DNA of 33,666 nt, taken from contig CALNBV010000062.1 in NCBI GenBank assembly GCA_937874515.1, forward strand, positions 1 to 33,666, given 5' to 3'. Of the stretch, positions 16,269 through 24,433 are shown one piece after another. This DNA is from an uncultured Paenibacillaceae bacterium (lineage in GTDB: Bacteria; Bacillota; Bacilli; Aneurinibacillales; Aneurinibacillaceae). Position 1 is the stretch's first letter, and every line of letters begins with the position of its first letter. Below the pieces are notes generated by a model, which worked only from the letters and a program-made list of their open reading frames with translations, did not search any database and was not told the origin of the DNA. Position numbers and translations under genes: made by a program.

Positions 16269-16819
16269 TTTTCTGTTTCCCCCTGTGCTTCAACCCATGC
16301 CATTGCCTCGCCAAACTCTTCACGGGTAATTTGCAACATTTGTAGCCTTTTATGCAATTGCCTAGCATTAGCATAACCAATTCCTAATTTTTCTCCAAGG
16401 GCCATCCTTTTTTCTGATGCCCCTTTTCCCCCTACTAATCCCCCATCAATCAAATCATCCATGCTGATTTGCTCTTCAGGTGCCTGGGCTTCCGTACGAA
16501 CTTCGGCAAGGGATTTACGGATGACTTCAGGGGTAGCATATTCTACTCCAAGATTTCTTTTTCCTTTTCCCTCTTCCCGCTTGATAAAAGCATGTTTACA
16601 TCCTGGGACAGCCTGGCTAATGATTTTTCGAATCCGCTCACCCGGAAAGTCTGGATCCGTAAAAACAATAACTCCACGGGTCTTTTGGGCCCTTTTAATT
16701 CTTTCAATGACTGATTTAGAAATGGCTGATCCCCCTGTTTCAATGGTATCCGCCTCAACAGCCCTCTTTATAGCAATGGTATCAGATTTTCCTTCCACCA
16801 CAATTATTTCTTTAATCAT
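16265..16819 (-). CDS. rnmV: RnmV, ribonuclease M5
   Basis: 184 residues. Ribonuclease M5 matures 5S rRNA from its precursor. A Toprim domain is visible: IVVEGKSDTIAIK with the catalytic glutamate, and VFTDPDFPGERIR with the DPD metal site. The C-terminal half has the conserved LGIGYANARQLHKRLQ segment. The start is ATG at 16819, with GGAAGGAAG further upstream than ideal. No convincing sigma-A promoter was found between it and the yabE terminator. Confidence 0.96.
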   Translation of the reverse strand: MIKEIIVVEGKSDTIAIKRAVEADTIETGGSAISKSVIERIKRAQKTRGVIVFTDPDFPGERIRKIISQAVPGCKHAFIKREEGKGKRNLGVEYATPEVIRKSLAEVRTEAQAPEEQISMDDLIDGGLVGGKGASEKRMALGEKLGIGYANARQLHKRLQMLQITREEFGEAMAWVEAQGETEK

Positions 16820-16910
16820 ACCCTGTAACTTCCTTCCTTTATAATTGAAAAATCAAGCTCGCAAAATTTTAATAAGGTGTATATATAAAAGTACCATTTT
16901 GGACATAATA

Positions 16911-16938
16911 AAAACAGGGAGGAAAATATCCCCCCTGT
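16911..16938 (-). terminator. Terminator after yabE
   Basis: Stem ACAGGGGGGA/TCCTCCCTGT (one G-U), short loop, TTTTTATTAT on the minus strand. Confidence 0.88.
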
Positions 16939-16952
16939 CCATTTCCTAACTA

Positions 16953-17843
16953 CTAATATGGTCGATTAGGACCAACGACATACACAACTCTTTTCTTTAT
17001 GCCGAATTGTTTGGCTACTTCGTTAGATTCGAAAAAGACGTCCATTCGATTTCCTTTGATTGCTCCGCCAGTATCTTCAGCTTTCCGAAAACCATACCCT
17101 TCAATATAAACCCACCAACCTAATGGTACAACTCTGGGGTCTACTGCAACTGTTCTTCCCTCGGTAGCTCTTACACCGGAGTATGTAATCCCATTGTACT
17201 TAGAGTAAGCGGCTGAGTATGCGGTTAAAGTAACGTTTAATGTTTTTCGTGGAATAAAACTATATCGTCCACCCGCTACAGATACTGACTTAGATGAACC
17301 ACGTGATGCAAGCATACGCTTGTCTCCAACTGCTACGACCTTGTCCGTTTTACCTTGTAGCACCTGGGAACGTACTAGATTTCTTGAAGTTTCTTTCCCG
17401 TCTTTATAAAGCACTTCATACACTTCAAGCACTTTACCAGATTGGCCCTCTGTCATTACTTTCTTAGTACCTTCTAACATTGCGTGATCCTTCTTCGTAA
17501 TTATATTGAAGGCTATTGTTTTCTCCTGGGTCACTATTTCCTTTTTTACTTGAATAATGCGAATATTCGAATCACCAGCTAATTTAGTAGTTAAAGATGG
17601 TTCAACGATATCATCTGGACCCAGTTTTATTCCCTGCTCATACAGGATATCCATTACTCGTTTTTTTACTGTTACGAAGTTCTTTTTCGTTCCTCCCATT
17701 TCTATTGTGACGTTCTTATGTGCGCTGACATAATTCGTCGTGAGTAATGAGAACCCTGTTGCTAGAACTACTAAAACAGATGCAACGAGCAGATTTGTTC
17801 TTCGCCTCCAATATCCCCATTTCTTCAATCTAGATTGTCTCAT
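16953..17843 (-). CDS. yabE: YabE, G5/3D-domain cell-wall protein (short form)
   Basis: 296 residues. A membrane-anchor/signal segment at about 18-36 is followed by one DUF348-like unit (about 44-85), a G5 domain (about 98-173) and a C-terminal 3D domain (about 205-290). The three aspartates of the 3D domain are visible in VDPRVVPLG (Asp235), AEDTGG (Asp257) and RMDVFF (Asp268). The 3D fold is that of lytic transglycosylases, so the protein probably cuts peptidoglycan outside the cell. B. subtilis YabE, as I recall it, is about 437 residues with more DUF348 units, so this is a shortened form. ATG at 17843 has AAGGAGG; the open frame up to 17981 lies upstream of the promoter and is not coding. 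Strong sigma-A promoter. Confidence 0.92.
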   Translation of the reverse strand: MRQSRLKKWGYWRRRTNLLVASVLVVLATGFSLLTTNYVSAHKNVTIEMGGTKKNFVTVKKRVMDILYEQGIKLGPDDIVEPSLTTKLAGDSNIRIIQVKKEIVTQEKTIAFNIITKKDHAMLEGTKKVMTEGQSGKVLEVYEVLYKDGKETSRNLVRSQVLQGKTDKVVAVGDKRMLASRGSSKSVSVAGGRYSFIPRKTLNVTLTAYSAAYSKYNGITYSGVRATEGRTVAVDPRVVPLGWWVYIEGYGFRKAEDTGGAIKGNRMDVFFESNEVAKQFGIKKRVVYVVGPNRPY

Positions 17844-17867
17844 ATTCGCCTCCTTTGGTTGTGAGTC

Positions 17868-17896
17868 ATTGTAGAACACATAAAAAAGATTGTCAA
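17868..17896 (-). promoter_or_regulatory. Sigma-A promoter of yabE
   Basis: Minus strand: TTGACA (17891-17896), 17-base spacer, TACAAT (17868-17873). A 13-bp inverted repeat (17857-17869 with 17958-17970, one mismatch) brackets it. Confidence 0.9.
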
Positions 17897-18011
17897 TCCA
17901 GTTACTTCCAAAAAAATCGACAACTTTCGTAACTGAAAGAAACAGAATTGTCTTATTATGGCTCACAACCCTTGATAACACAGGAGGTTTGCAGTTTTTT
18001 TCACAAAGATT

Positions 18012-18785
18012 TTATTCCGTTAATTGGAAAACGCGTTTAGCGTTTTTTGTCGTAATCTCAGCTAATTTTTCGAACGAAACTTCTTTTAAAGATGCCACTT
18101 CTTCTGCTATATACCGGACATAACCGCTCTCATTTCTTTTCCCACGAAATGGATGTGGCGTAAGATATGGACAGTCTGTTTCAACTAATAATCGGTCTAA
18201 AGGAACGGCTTTTGCCACTTCTTTTGGTTTATGGGCATTTTTAAATGTAACGGGTCCTGCCAGGGAAATGTAAAAGTTTAAATCCATACATTCTTTTGCC
18301 ATTTCCACACTGCCTGAGAAGCAATGCATAATGCCTCCCACTTCCTCGGCTTTTTCTTCCCTTAAAATGGTTAATATATCCTGATGGGCTTCCCGGTCAT
18401 GAATAATAATAGGCAACTGTAGCCGTTTTGCCATGCAAATTTGTTGGCGGAACACTTCAAGCTGAACTTCCTTTGGCGAGGTATCCCAGTAATAATCCAA
18501 TCCAATTTCCCCAATAGCAACAACCTTTTTTTCATTGCGAGCTAACTCTTCCATCCACTGAATATCTGCATCTTTCATATGAATTGCTTCTTGGGGATGC
18601 CAGCCGATGGCGGCATAAATAAAATCATACCGCCTGGCTAGTTCCAATGTGGATTCAATGGTTTCTCTGTTATAACCAATATTGCAGATATAGGAGACTC
18701 CGTTTTTTCGAGCCCGATCAATGGTTTCCTCTTGATCCTCTACATACTTCTCATCGTCTAAGTGGGCATGTGTATCAAAAAGCAC
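18012..18785 (-). CDS. tatD: TatD-family metal-dependent DNase (YabD)
   Basis: 257 residues. TIM-barrel amidohydrolase-fold nuclease. Metal ligands are visible in DTHAHLDD, GEIGLDYYWD, IIHDREAHQD, MHCFSGS and VETDCPYL. Family members are 3'-5' exonucleases/DNases with proposed DNA-repair and quality-control roles. The start is GTG at 18785 with GGGAGGGG at 5 bases. It lies 26 bp after metG and is probably cotranscribed from the T-box leader, as in B. subtilis. Confidence 0.96.
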   Translation of the reverse strand: MLFDTHAHLDDEKYVEDQEETIDRARKNGVSYICNIGYNRETIESTLELARRYDFIYAAIGWHPQEAIHMKDADIQWMEELARNEKKVVAIGEIGLDYYWDTSPKEVQLEVFRQQICMAKRLQLPIIIHDREAHQDILTILREEKAEEVGGIMHCFSGSVEMAKECMDLNFYISLAGPVTFKNAHKPKEVAKAVPLDRLLVETDCPYLTPHPFRGKRNESGYVRYIAEEVASLKEVSFEKLAEITTKNAKRVFQLTE

Positions 18786-18811
18786 GGGTTCCCCTCCCTT
18801 CCATATCTTTC

Positions 18812-20782
18812 CTATTTTACAATGGCCCCATTTGGCATGGTTTCCGGTACGGCTGCCAGTGTTAATTGGTCCCCTTCTGATGCCGCCAAAATCATCCCGT
18901 TGGACTCGACGCCCCGCAATTTAACAGGTGCAAGATTGGTTACGCAAATCACTTTCTTCCCAACTAATTCATCAGGTTGATAAAATTTCGCAATGCCTGA
19001 TACAACCTGGCGGGTTTCATAGCCAAGGTCTAATTGCAATTTAAGTAATTTATCCGCTTTGGGTACCTTTTCTGCCTCAAGGACCTGGGCAACACGCAAT
19101 TCCACCTTTGCAAAATCGTCAATTTGAATCAATGGCTTACTTTCTGCCTGTGGCTTCTCTTGCTTTTCTTGCTTTTGTTCTTGTTGCTTCCGGGAAGCCG
19201 CTGTGGACTCATCAATCACAGCAATTTCTTTTTCTAAATCAAGTCTTGGGAAAAGAGCTTCTCCTTTTTCCACTTTTACTCCTGGTTGGAATTGGCCCCA
19301 GGCTCTCATGGATTCCCAATCAGTAATCCCTTGCTGTGGGGTTAATCCTAATTGCTCCCAGATTTTCTCTGGCGCTTTTGTTAAAAATGGCTGAAGAGCA
19401 ATAGAAGTAATGCGTATGCTTTCCACTAAATTGTACATAACCGTGCCAAGGCGTTCTTTTTTCTCTTCATCTTTTGCCAGTGCCCATGGCATCGTTTCAT
19501 CAATATATTTATTCGTACGGCTAACCAATTCCCACAGTTGGGATAAAGCATTGCCAAACCGCATTTCATCCATATTGTCCTCTAAACCAATGACTGCCTG
19601 GCGGGCGACTTCTTTTAACGATGCATCCACACCTTCTTCTGCACCTGGGGCTGGAACTACACCATCGAAATACTTTTCAATCATGGCAATAGTTCTGCTA
19701 ACCAGGTTACCAAGGTCATTGGCCAGGTCGAAGTTTAAACGTTGAATAAATACTTCCGGTGTAAATACTCCATCCTGCCCAAAAGCAATTTCCCTTAATA
19801 GGAAATAACGAATTCCATCAGAGCCATAACGATCGATGAGGAATTTAGGATCAATCACATTCCCTTTGGATTTGGACATTTTTCCATCAGGCATTAACAA
19901 CCAGCCATGACCGAATACTTTCTTAGGCAGAGGAACATCCAGTGCCATAAGAATAATAGGCCAGTAAATGGTGTGGAAACGTAAAATATCTTTCCCAATC
20001 ATATGCACATCTGCAGGCCAGTATTTTTGGTATTTAGAATCATCTTCTGAGGTATACCCTAATGCTGTAATGTAGTTTGCTAGAGCATCTAACCATACAT
20101 AAATCACATGCTTTGGATTGCCTGGAACAGGAATTCCCCAATCAAAAGTGGTCCGTGACACGCATAAATCTTCAAGACCTGGTTTTAAGAAGTTATTAAC
20201 CATTTCATTGCGGCGTGATTCAGGTTGAATGAATTCTGGATGCTCTTCAATATATTGCAATAAGCGGTCTTGATAGTTAGACATACGGAAAAAGTAGCTT
20301 TGTTCTTTTACGAGAGAAACTTCTCTATTGCAATCAGGACAAATATGTTGTCCATCTTTTTTAGATTGATATTCTGTCCAGAAGGCTTCACAGGGAACAC
20401 AATAATACCCTTCATATTCCCCAAGATAGATATCTCCCTTTTCTTCTAATTTCTCAAATATTTTTTTAACCACTTCTTCATGGCGAGATTCAGTGGTACG
20501 AATGAAATCATCGTATGAAATATCTAATTTTCCCCATAAATCTTTAATCCAATCTACAATAGGATCAATAAATCCAAGGGGTGTTAACCCTTCTTCCTCA
20601 GCACGTTTTTGCAACTTTTGCCCGTGTTCATCGGTACCCGTTAAATAATAAACATCAAAACCCTTTAATCGTTTATAACGAGCCATGGCATCACAGGCGA
20701 TGGTTGTATACGCATTCCCAATATGAAGTTTATTGCTAGGATAATAAATTGGGGTTGTAATATAATAGGTCTCCTTTGACAT
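18812..20782 (-). CDS. metG: MetG (MetS), methionyl-tRNA synthetase
   Basis: 656 residues. Class I synthetase: HIGN at residues 20-23, a zinc knuckle (CVPC ... CPDC), KMSKS in DGKMSKSKGN, then a helical anticodon-binding domain. A charged Glu/Lys/Gln linker leads to a C-terminal tRNA-binding (Trbp111-like) domain beginning near IDDFAKVELRVAQVL. The start is ATG at 20782 with AAAGGGAG at 6 bases; an in-frame ATG two codons earlier overlaps that site. It is under a T-box leader, so expression should rise when charged tRNA-Met is low. Confidence 0.98.
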   Translation of the reverse strand: MSKETYYITTPIYYPSNKLHIGNAYTTIACDAMARYKRLKGFDVYYLTGTDEHGQKLQKRAEEEGLTPLGFIDPIVDWIKDLWGKLDISYDDFIRTTESRHEEVVKKIFEKLEEKGDIYLGEYEGYYCVPCEAFWTEYQSKKDGQHICPDCNREVSLVKEQSYFFRMSNYQDRLLQYIEEHPEFIQPESRRNEMVNNFLKPGLEDLCVSRTTFDWGIPVPGNPKHVIYVWLDALANYITALGYTSEDDSKYQKYWPADVHMIGKDILRFHTIYWPIILMALDVPLPKKVFGHGWLLMPDGKMSKSKGNVIDPKFLIDRYGSDGIRYFLLREIAFGQDGVFTPEVFIQRLNFDLANDLGNLVSRTIAMIEKYFDGVVPAPGAEEGVDASLKEVARQAVIGLEDNMDEMRFGNALSQLWELVSRTNKYIDETMPWALAKDEEKKERLGTVMYNLVESIRITSIALQPFLTKAPEKIWEQLGLTPQQGITDWESMRAWGQFQPGVKVEKGEALFPRLDLEKEIAVIDESTAASRKQQEQKQEKQEKPQAESKPLIQIDDFAKVELRVAQVLEAEKVPKADKLLKLQLDLGYETRQVVSGIAKFYQPDELVGKKVICVTNLAPVKLRGVESNGMILAASEGDQLTLAAVPETMPNGAIVK

Positions 20783-20812
20783 AGTCATCTCCCTTTCAAT
20801 CTTTTATGTACG

Positions 20813-21103
20813 ATGGAAATAAAAAAAACTCCTTCATCCCCTATGGGACGAGAAGTTCTCGTGGTACCACCCAAATTCCCCATCACTGGATTCTTACAGG
20901 TCCCTAGGATCGGCTTTAATCCTTTAACGCAGGAGTACGCCATTTTCTAACCTATGGTTCGAAAATGAAACTCAAGGACCATGTTCATCTGTCTCTCTTT
21001 CCCGGTTTCCACCCTCCCGGTTCTCTGGTTAAAGTCGAAAACAGACTACTCTTCCTCTCATTGTTTTTAGACATTGTATATACTATTGTTTTTTCCCGTT
21101 CCT
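20813..21103 (-). promoter_or_regulatory. T-box leader riboswitch of metG-tatD
   Basis: Minus strand: the hallmark T-box GGGTGGTACCACG lies at 20860-20872. A terminator stem CTTCTCGTCCC/GGGATGAAGGAG ending in nine T's (20821-20856) follows it. Upstream, the AGTAG and CCAGAGAACCGGGAGGGTGG segments (about 21000-21050) fit Stem I. GAACATGGTC (about 20975-20990) offers an AUG Met specifier. The leader runs from the sigma-A promoter to just before metG. Uncharged tRNA-Met should stabilise the antiterminator. The T-box call is secure; the exact specifier position is inferred. Confidence 0.9.
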
Positions 21104-21109
21104 ATTTAT

Positions 21110-21138
21110 TCTATACGAAACAATTTGATTTACGTCAA
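21110..21138 (-). promoter_or_regulatory. Sigma-A promoter of the metG T-box transcript
   Basis: Minus strand: TTGACG (21133-21138), 17-base spacer, TATAGA (21110-21115). Its -35 is 12 bp from the divergent abrB -35. Confidence 0.85.
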
Positions 21139-21150
21139 GTATTTTTTAAT

Positions 21151-21179
21151 TTGACTAGAATTGCCAGTACTGATATTAT
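21151..21179 (+). promoter_or_regulatory. Sigma-A promoter of abrB
   Basis: TTGACT (21151-21156), 17-base spacer, TATTAT (21174-21179). A long 100-base leader follows, filled by Spo0A-box-like repeats. Confidence 0.85.
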
Positions 21180-21196
21180 ATTGAGTAAACAAAGAA

Positions 21197-21248
21197 TTTG
21201 TCGAATATTGTAGATTTATGTTGAGTAATGTAGAGTAGTGTAGAATTT
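21197..21248 (+). promoter_or_regulatory. Five tandem Spo0A-box-like repeats at exact 10-bp period in the abrB leader
   Basis: The heptamers TGTCGAA, TGTAGAT, TGTTGAG, TGTAGAG and TGTAGAA start at 21199, 21209, 21219, 21229 and 21239, each followed by three A/T-rich bases. The first, within TTTGTCGAATAT, matches the Spo0A box TTTGTCGAA. In B. subtilis abrB carries tandem 0A boxes downstream of its promoter and is repressed by Spo0A-phosphate. The position here is equivalent, but the array is longer. Confidence 0.8.
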
Positions 21249-21281
21249 TGATACAAATTAGAGAGAGGGAGCTGATTGCTA

Positions 21282-21524
21282 ATGAAGTCAACTGGTATCG
21301 TGCGTAAAGTAGATGAATTAGGTCGTGTAGTAATCCCAATTGAATTAAGACGTACCCTTGGAATCAGCGAAAAAGATTCATTGGAAATTTACGTAGACGG
21401 CGAACGAATCATGTTAAAAAAATATGAACCAGCTTGTATTTTTTGCAACAATGTAGAAAACACTGTGGTTTATAATAATAAAATTATTTGCAGAGAGTGC
21501 ATTGATGAGATGCCCAAACAATAG
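21282..21524 (+). CDS. abrB: AbrB, transition-state transcriptional regulator
   Basis: 80 residues from ATG at 21282. An in-frame TTG at 21276 would add two residues, as in the annotated B. subtilis form. Residues 1-50 are the AbrB DNA-binding domain (STGIVRKVDELGRVVIPIEL). The C-terminal part differs from B. subtilis and has two CxxC pairs (CIFC ... CREC), probably a zinc knuckle used for assembly. AbrB represses post-exponential genes during growth, among them spoVG in this window. GGGAGCTGAT is the ribosome site. It lies divergent from metG, with its promoter and a Spo0A-box array upstream and a shared convergent terminator downstream. Confidence 0.96.
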   Translation: MKSTGIVRKVDELGRVVIPIELRRTLGISEKDSLEIYVDGERIMLKKYEPACIFCNNVENTVVYNNKIICRECIDEMPKQ

Positions 21525-21530
21525 TAAAGA

Positions 21531-21560
21531 AGAGGAAGGCGATGATTCCCCTTCCTTTTT
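21531..21560. terminator. Convergent terminator between abrB and rsmI
   Basis: Stem AGGAAGG/CCTTCCT with a loop of about 10 bases, T-run on the plus strand (abrB). The minus-strand side has fewer T's, so it acts mainly on abrB. Confidence 0.75.
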
Positions 21561-21563
21561 TCT

Positions 21564-22439
21564 TTAAGATTTGTGAAAGATATTATACACTTCCCGTTTG
21601 GGAACACCACGATCTTCCGCCGTTTTCTTCAAGGCTCCTTTTTTATCCATTCCTCGTTCTAGATAGGATTCCACATGGGCACTTATATCAAGCTCTGCCC
21701 ACCAGGCTTCCCCCTCCTCTTCCTTCACTTCTGTACTTCCCGAAACAATAACTGTGAATTCCCCCCTAATTTCCTCTAATCCCCTTAAATAAGCAAGAAC
21801 TTCATCTATATCTCCACGAATAAATTCTTCATATCGCTTGGTTAATTCCCGTGCTAAAGCCACCTGACGACTCCCAAGTACTTCTTTCATTTCTTTCAGG
21901 GTCTTTTCAATACGATGGGGGGATTCATAAAAAATCAAGGTTTCAGGATAATACTTCAAGGATTCCAAAGCAGTCCAGAGGTCCTTTTTCCCCCTTGGAA
22001 GAAACCCTCGAAAAACAAACCCTTTTGTGGAAAGACCAGATGCAATTAATGCAGAAAGAGCTGCATTAGGCCCAGGTATGGGGATGACAGGGATTCCTAA
22101 AGCAATGGCTTCTTTAACAAGTTCTTCCCCTGGGTCTGAAATGGCGGGCAATCCGGCATCACTTACAAGAGCAATAGTTTTCCCCTCTTGTAATTTATGA
22201 AGAATTTCTTCCCCGCTTCTTAGTTTATTATGTTCATGGTAACTCACTAAAGGCCCTTCAATAGCAAAATGGGTAAGGAGTTTTCTCGTTTGCCGGGTAT
22301 CTTCAGCAGCGATAAAATCGGCTTCTTTTAATGTGTTAATGGCCCGATAGGTCATATCTTCTAAGTTCCCAATGGGAGTGGCAACAAGATATAACTTCCC
22401 ACCCTCATTTCCCGGTATAAAACTATTTTGAATTAACAT
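21564..22439 (-). CDS. rsmI: RsmI, 16S rRNA 2'-O-ribose C1402 methyltransferase
   Basis: 291 residues of the tetrapyrrole-methylase fold. Signatures LYLVATPIGNLEDMTYRA, IAAEDTRQT and ALVSDAGLPAISDPG are present, with a C-terminal helical tail. RsmI methylates the ribose of C1402 in the ribosomal decoding centre with SAM. ATG at 22439 overlaps the 3' end of trmN6 by 7 bases, so the two are translationally coupled. B. subtilis has yazA (GIY-YIG) between yabB and yabC; it is absent here. Last gene of the tmk-to-rsmI run. Confidence 0.96.
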   Translation of the reverse strand: MLIQNSFIPGNEGGKLYLVATPIGNLEDMTYRAINTLKEADFIAAEDTRQTRKLLTHFAIEGPLVSYHEHNKLRSGEEILHKLQEGKTIALVSDAGLPAISDPGEELVKEAIALGIPVIPIPGPNAALSALIASGLSTKGFVFRGFLPRGKKDLWTALESLKYYPETLIFYESPHRIEKTLKEMKEVLGSRQVALARELTKRYEEFIRGDIDEVLAYLRGLEEIRGEFTVIVSGSTEVKEEEGEAWWAELDISAHVESYLERGMDKKGALKKTAEDRGVPKREVYNIFHKS

Positions 22440-23197
22440 GTTTTATCTCCACCAATTTCTTTGTAGTAAATCTCATATATTTCCTGGCAGTATTCCCCGT
22501 TCTCCTCATAAACAATTAAGGGAGGCAATACCTTTATATCTGGTTTCCCATCTCTGATTCCTTCAATTAATACCATATTGGCCTCTGCTTTTATATTAGG
22601 ATGCACAAAACGTATCCGTTTCGGTTCAATTTTATATTTTCTCATATACGTAATCAAATCAGCCAACCGGCTAGGGCGATGAACATAAGCCACTTTTCCC
22701 CCTGTACGCACCAATTTTGCGCTCACCAGGATCATTTCTTCCAGGGTTAATTTAATTTCATGGCGAGCAATAGAAAAATGGTCGTTGGCATTATGCATTC
22801 CCCTTTGCAAGGGTAAATAAGGAGGGTTGCATGTTAGTACATCATAGGCTCCAGGAGTGAGATAATTACTAGCTTGCTTAACATCATCATGGTATATATG
22901 AATGCGATCCGTTAAATGATTTAATTCCACATTTCTTTTCGCCATATCAGCCAGGCGGGCCTGAATTTCTACCCCATGAATGTTTCCTTTCGTGCGTGTA
23001 CTGAGCAATAAAGGAATTACACCATTTCCCGTACATAAGTCAATTACTTTCCCCTTTTGCACCGGAAGAGAAACAAAGTGGGACAGCAATACAGCATCCA
23101 TTGAAAAACAAAAAACTTCGTTACTTTGAATAATCTTCATATTTTTTGTAAGTAAATCATCAATTCGTTCTGTCTCATGTAAATATACGTTTTCCAC
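22433..23197 (-). CDS. trmN6: TrmN6 (YabB), tRNA1(Val) A37 N6-methyltransferase
   Basis: 254 residues. Rossmann-type methyltransferase with SAM motif IDLCTGNGVIPLLL and catalytic NPPY in CNPPYLPLQ, the signature of N6-adenine methylation. Homologues modify A37 of tRNA-Val. GTG at 23197 is chosen because family members begin a few residues before LHETERIDDL; GTG at 23215, in frame, is the alternative and neither has an ideal ribosome site. It lies between yabA and rsmI in the conserved order. Confidence 0.92.
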   Translation of the reverse strand: MENVYLHETERIDDLLTKNMKIIQSNEVFCFSMDAVLLSHFVSLPVQKGKVIDLCTGNGVIPLLLSTRTKGNIHGVEIQARLADMAKRNVELNHLTDRIHIYHDDVKQASNYLTPGAYDVLTCNPPYLPLQRGMHNANDHFSIARHEIKLTLEEMILVSAKLVRTGGKVAYVHRPSRLADLITYMRKYKIEPKRIRFVHPNIKAEANMVLIEGIRDGKPDIKVLPPLIVYEENGEYCQEIYEIYYKEIGGDKTC

Positions 23198-23260
23198 CGG
23201 ACAATTGAACCCCACTTTCTACGTAAAGAAAGACCCAGACAAATCCGGGTCTCAAAAATC

Positions 23261-23605
23261 TTACTTATTCAAAAAGGAAAGACAAAACAAACAGTCCCCT
23301 TCAGTGCGGACACTTCCATAATGGACATTGCAAATATGGAAACCTTCCTGGTATAAACGGGCTAAATTATCATACCCTTCTCCAACAGGGTGCTGCTTTT
23401 TATCTTGCTTTTTCTGAGCTTCCTTAGAATCCCCTGTTTTTTGAAGACGAGCCCTTAAATGCTGATTTTCAAGCAATAAATTTTTATTTTCTTCCAAAAG
23501 TTCAACCACTGCATCCTTGAGATGATTGATCTCCCGGTACAGCTTTTCAACCTGTTCCTCTGTGCCCGTAACCTGTTGAAACAATCGCTGTTTATCTAAA
23601 GCCAC
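23261..23605 (-). CDS. yabA: YabA, replication initiation control protein
   Basis: 114 residues. An N-terminal leucine-zipper coiled coil (about 8-55) leads through a Lys/Gln/Asp-rich linker to a C-terminal zinc-binding tail with HICNVHYG and CLFC. YabA forms tetramers that bind DnaA and the DnaN clamp and restrain over-initiation of replication. The start is GTG at 23605 with AGGGGTG. It sits next to ricT and holB, its normal neighbours. Confidence 0.95.
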   Translation of the reverse strand: MALDKQRLFQQVTGTEEQVEKLYREINHLKDAVVELLEENKNLLLENQHLRARLQKTGDSKEAQKKQDKKQHPVGEGYDNLARLYQEGFHICNVHYGSVRTEGDCLFCLSFLNK

Positions 23606-23617
23606 TTTTTTGCACCC

Positions 23618-24433
23618 CTACTCATCAGCTTTCTCTACACTACTGATATCTTCAAGTGGAAATTCAACAACTTTATCTGTTTCGTACAAACGCACTTTCA
23701 CGGATCGATCAGAATTTTTGCACTCGGTTACCTTCCCGAAACCCATTGAAGTGATCACTTCTTCCCCAATAATAGGCAAGACAAGTTTCACACTTTCATA
23801 ATTATCACTTTCATATTTCAAACAACACATTAAACGACCGCATAAGCCAGAAATTTTCGATGGATTAAGAGATAGGTTTTGATCTTTTGCCATCTTAATC
23901 GAAACTGGCTCGAAATCACCGAGAAAAGATGAGCAACAAAGGATGCGTCCGCAAGGGCCAATTCCCCCTAACATTTTTGCCTCATCACGAACACCAATTT
24001 GCCGTAGTTCAATTCTTGTCCTGAAAATGGCTGCCAAATCCTTTACCAGTTCCCTGAAATCAATCCGGCCATCTGCGGTAAAATAGAATATGATTTTATT
24101 CCGGTCGAAGGTGTATTCCACATCAACCAGTTTCATTTCCAGGCCATGTTCTGCAATCTTCTCCTGACAAATTTGGAAAGCTTCACTGGCCATTTTTTTA
24201 TTTTCTTGCACCTGCAAGCTATCATTCTCATCAGCAATGCGAATAACTTTCTTTAAGGGAAGAACAACATCGCTTTCTTCAACTTGCTTACGGCCAATCA
24301 CAACTTGTCCAAATTCTATTCCACGAGCTGTTTCTACGATTGCATTATTCATTTTTTCAACAGGCAGTTCACCTGGATCAAAGTAATATATCTTTCCCGC
24401 TTTTTTAAAGCGGACACCGACAACATCAAACAA
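23618..24433 (-). CDS. ricT: RicT (YaaT), PSP1-domain subunit of the RicAFT complex
   Basis: 271 residues. PSP1 domain; the conserved cysteines lie in GIGPCGRILCCSSFLGDF and SGLCGRLMCCLKYES, which in RicAFT help hold Fe-S clusters. RicA, RicF and RicT together promote RNase Y-dependent mRNA processing and Spo0A phosphorylation. The start is TTG at 24433, immediately after the holB stop, with AGGAGG inside the holB end, so translation is tightly coupled. Confidence 0.95.
   Translation of the reverse strand: MFDVVGVRFKKAGKIYYFDPGELPVEKMNNAIVETARGIEFGQVVIGRKQVEESDVVLPLKKVIRIADENDSLQVQENKKMASEAFQICQEKIAEHGLEMKLVDVEYTFDRNKIIFYFTADGRIDFRELVKDLAAIFRTRIELRQIGVRDEAKMLGGIGPCGRILCCSSFLGDFEPVSIKMAKDQNLSLNPSKISGLCGRLMCCLKYESDNYESVKLVLPIIGEEVITSMGFGKVTECKNSDRSVKVRLYETDKVVEFPLEDISSVEKADE

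Noticed and set aside
16461..16844. 127-codon plus-strand open frame over rnmV
   Set aside because: Antisense shadow of the RnmV Toprim region; no start signal.
17918..17924. TTGTCGAT upstream of the yabE promoter as a Spo0A site
   Set aside because: One core mismatch, single copy, not at a position typical of Spo0A control.
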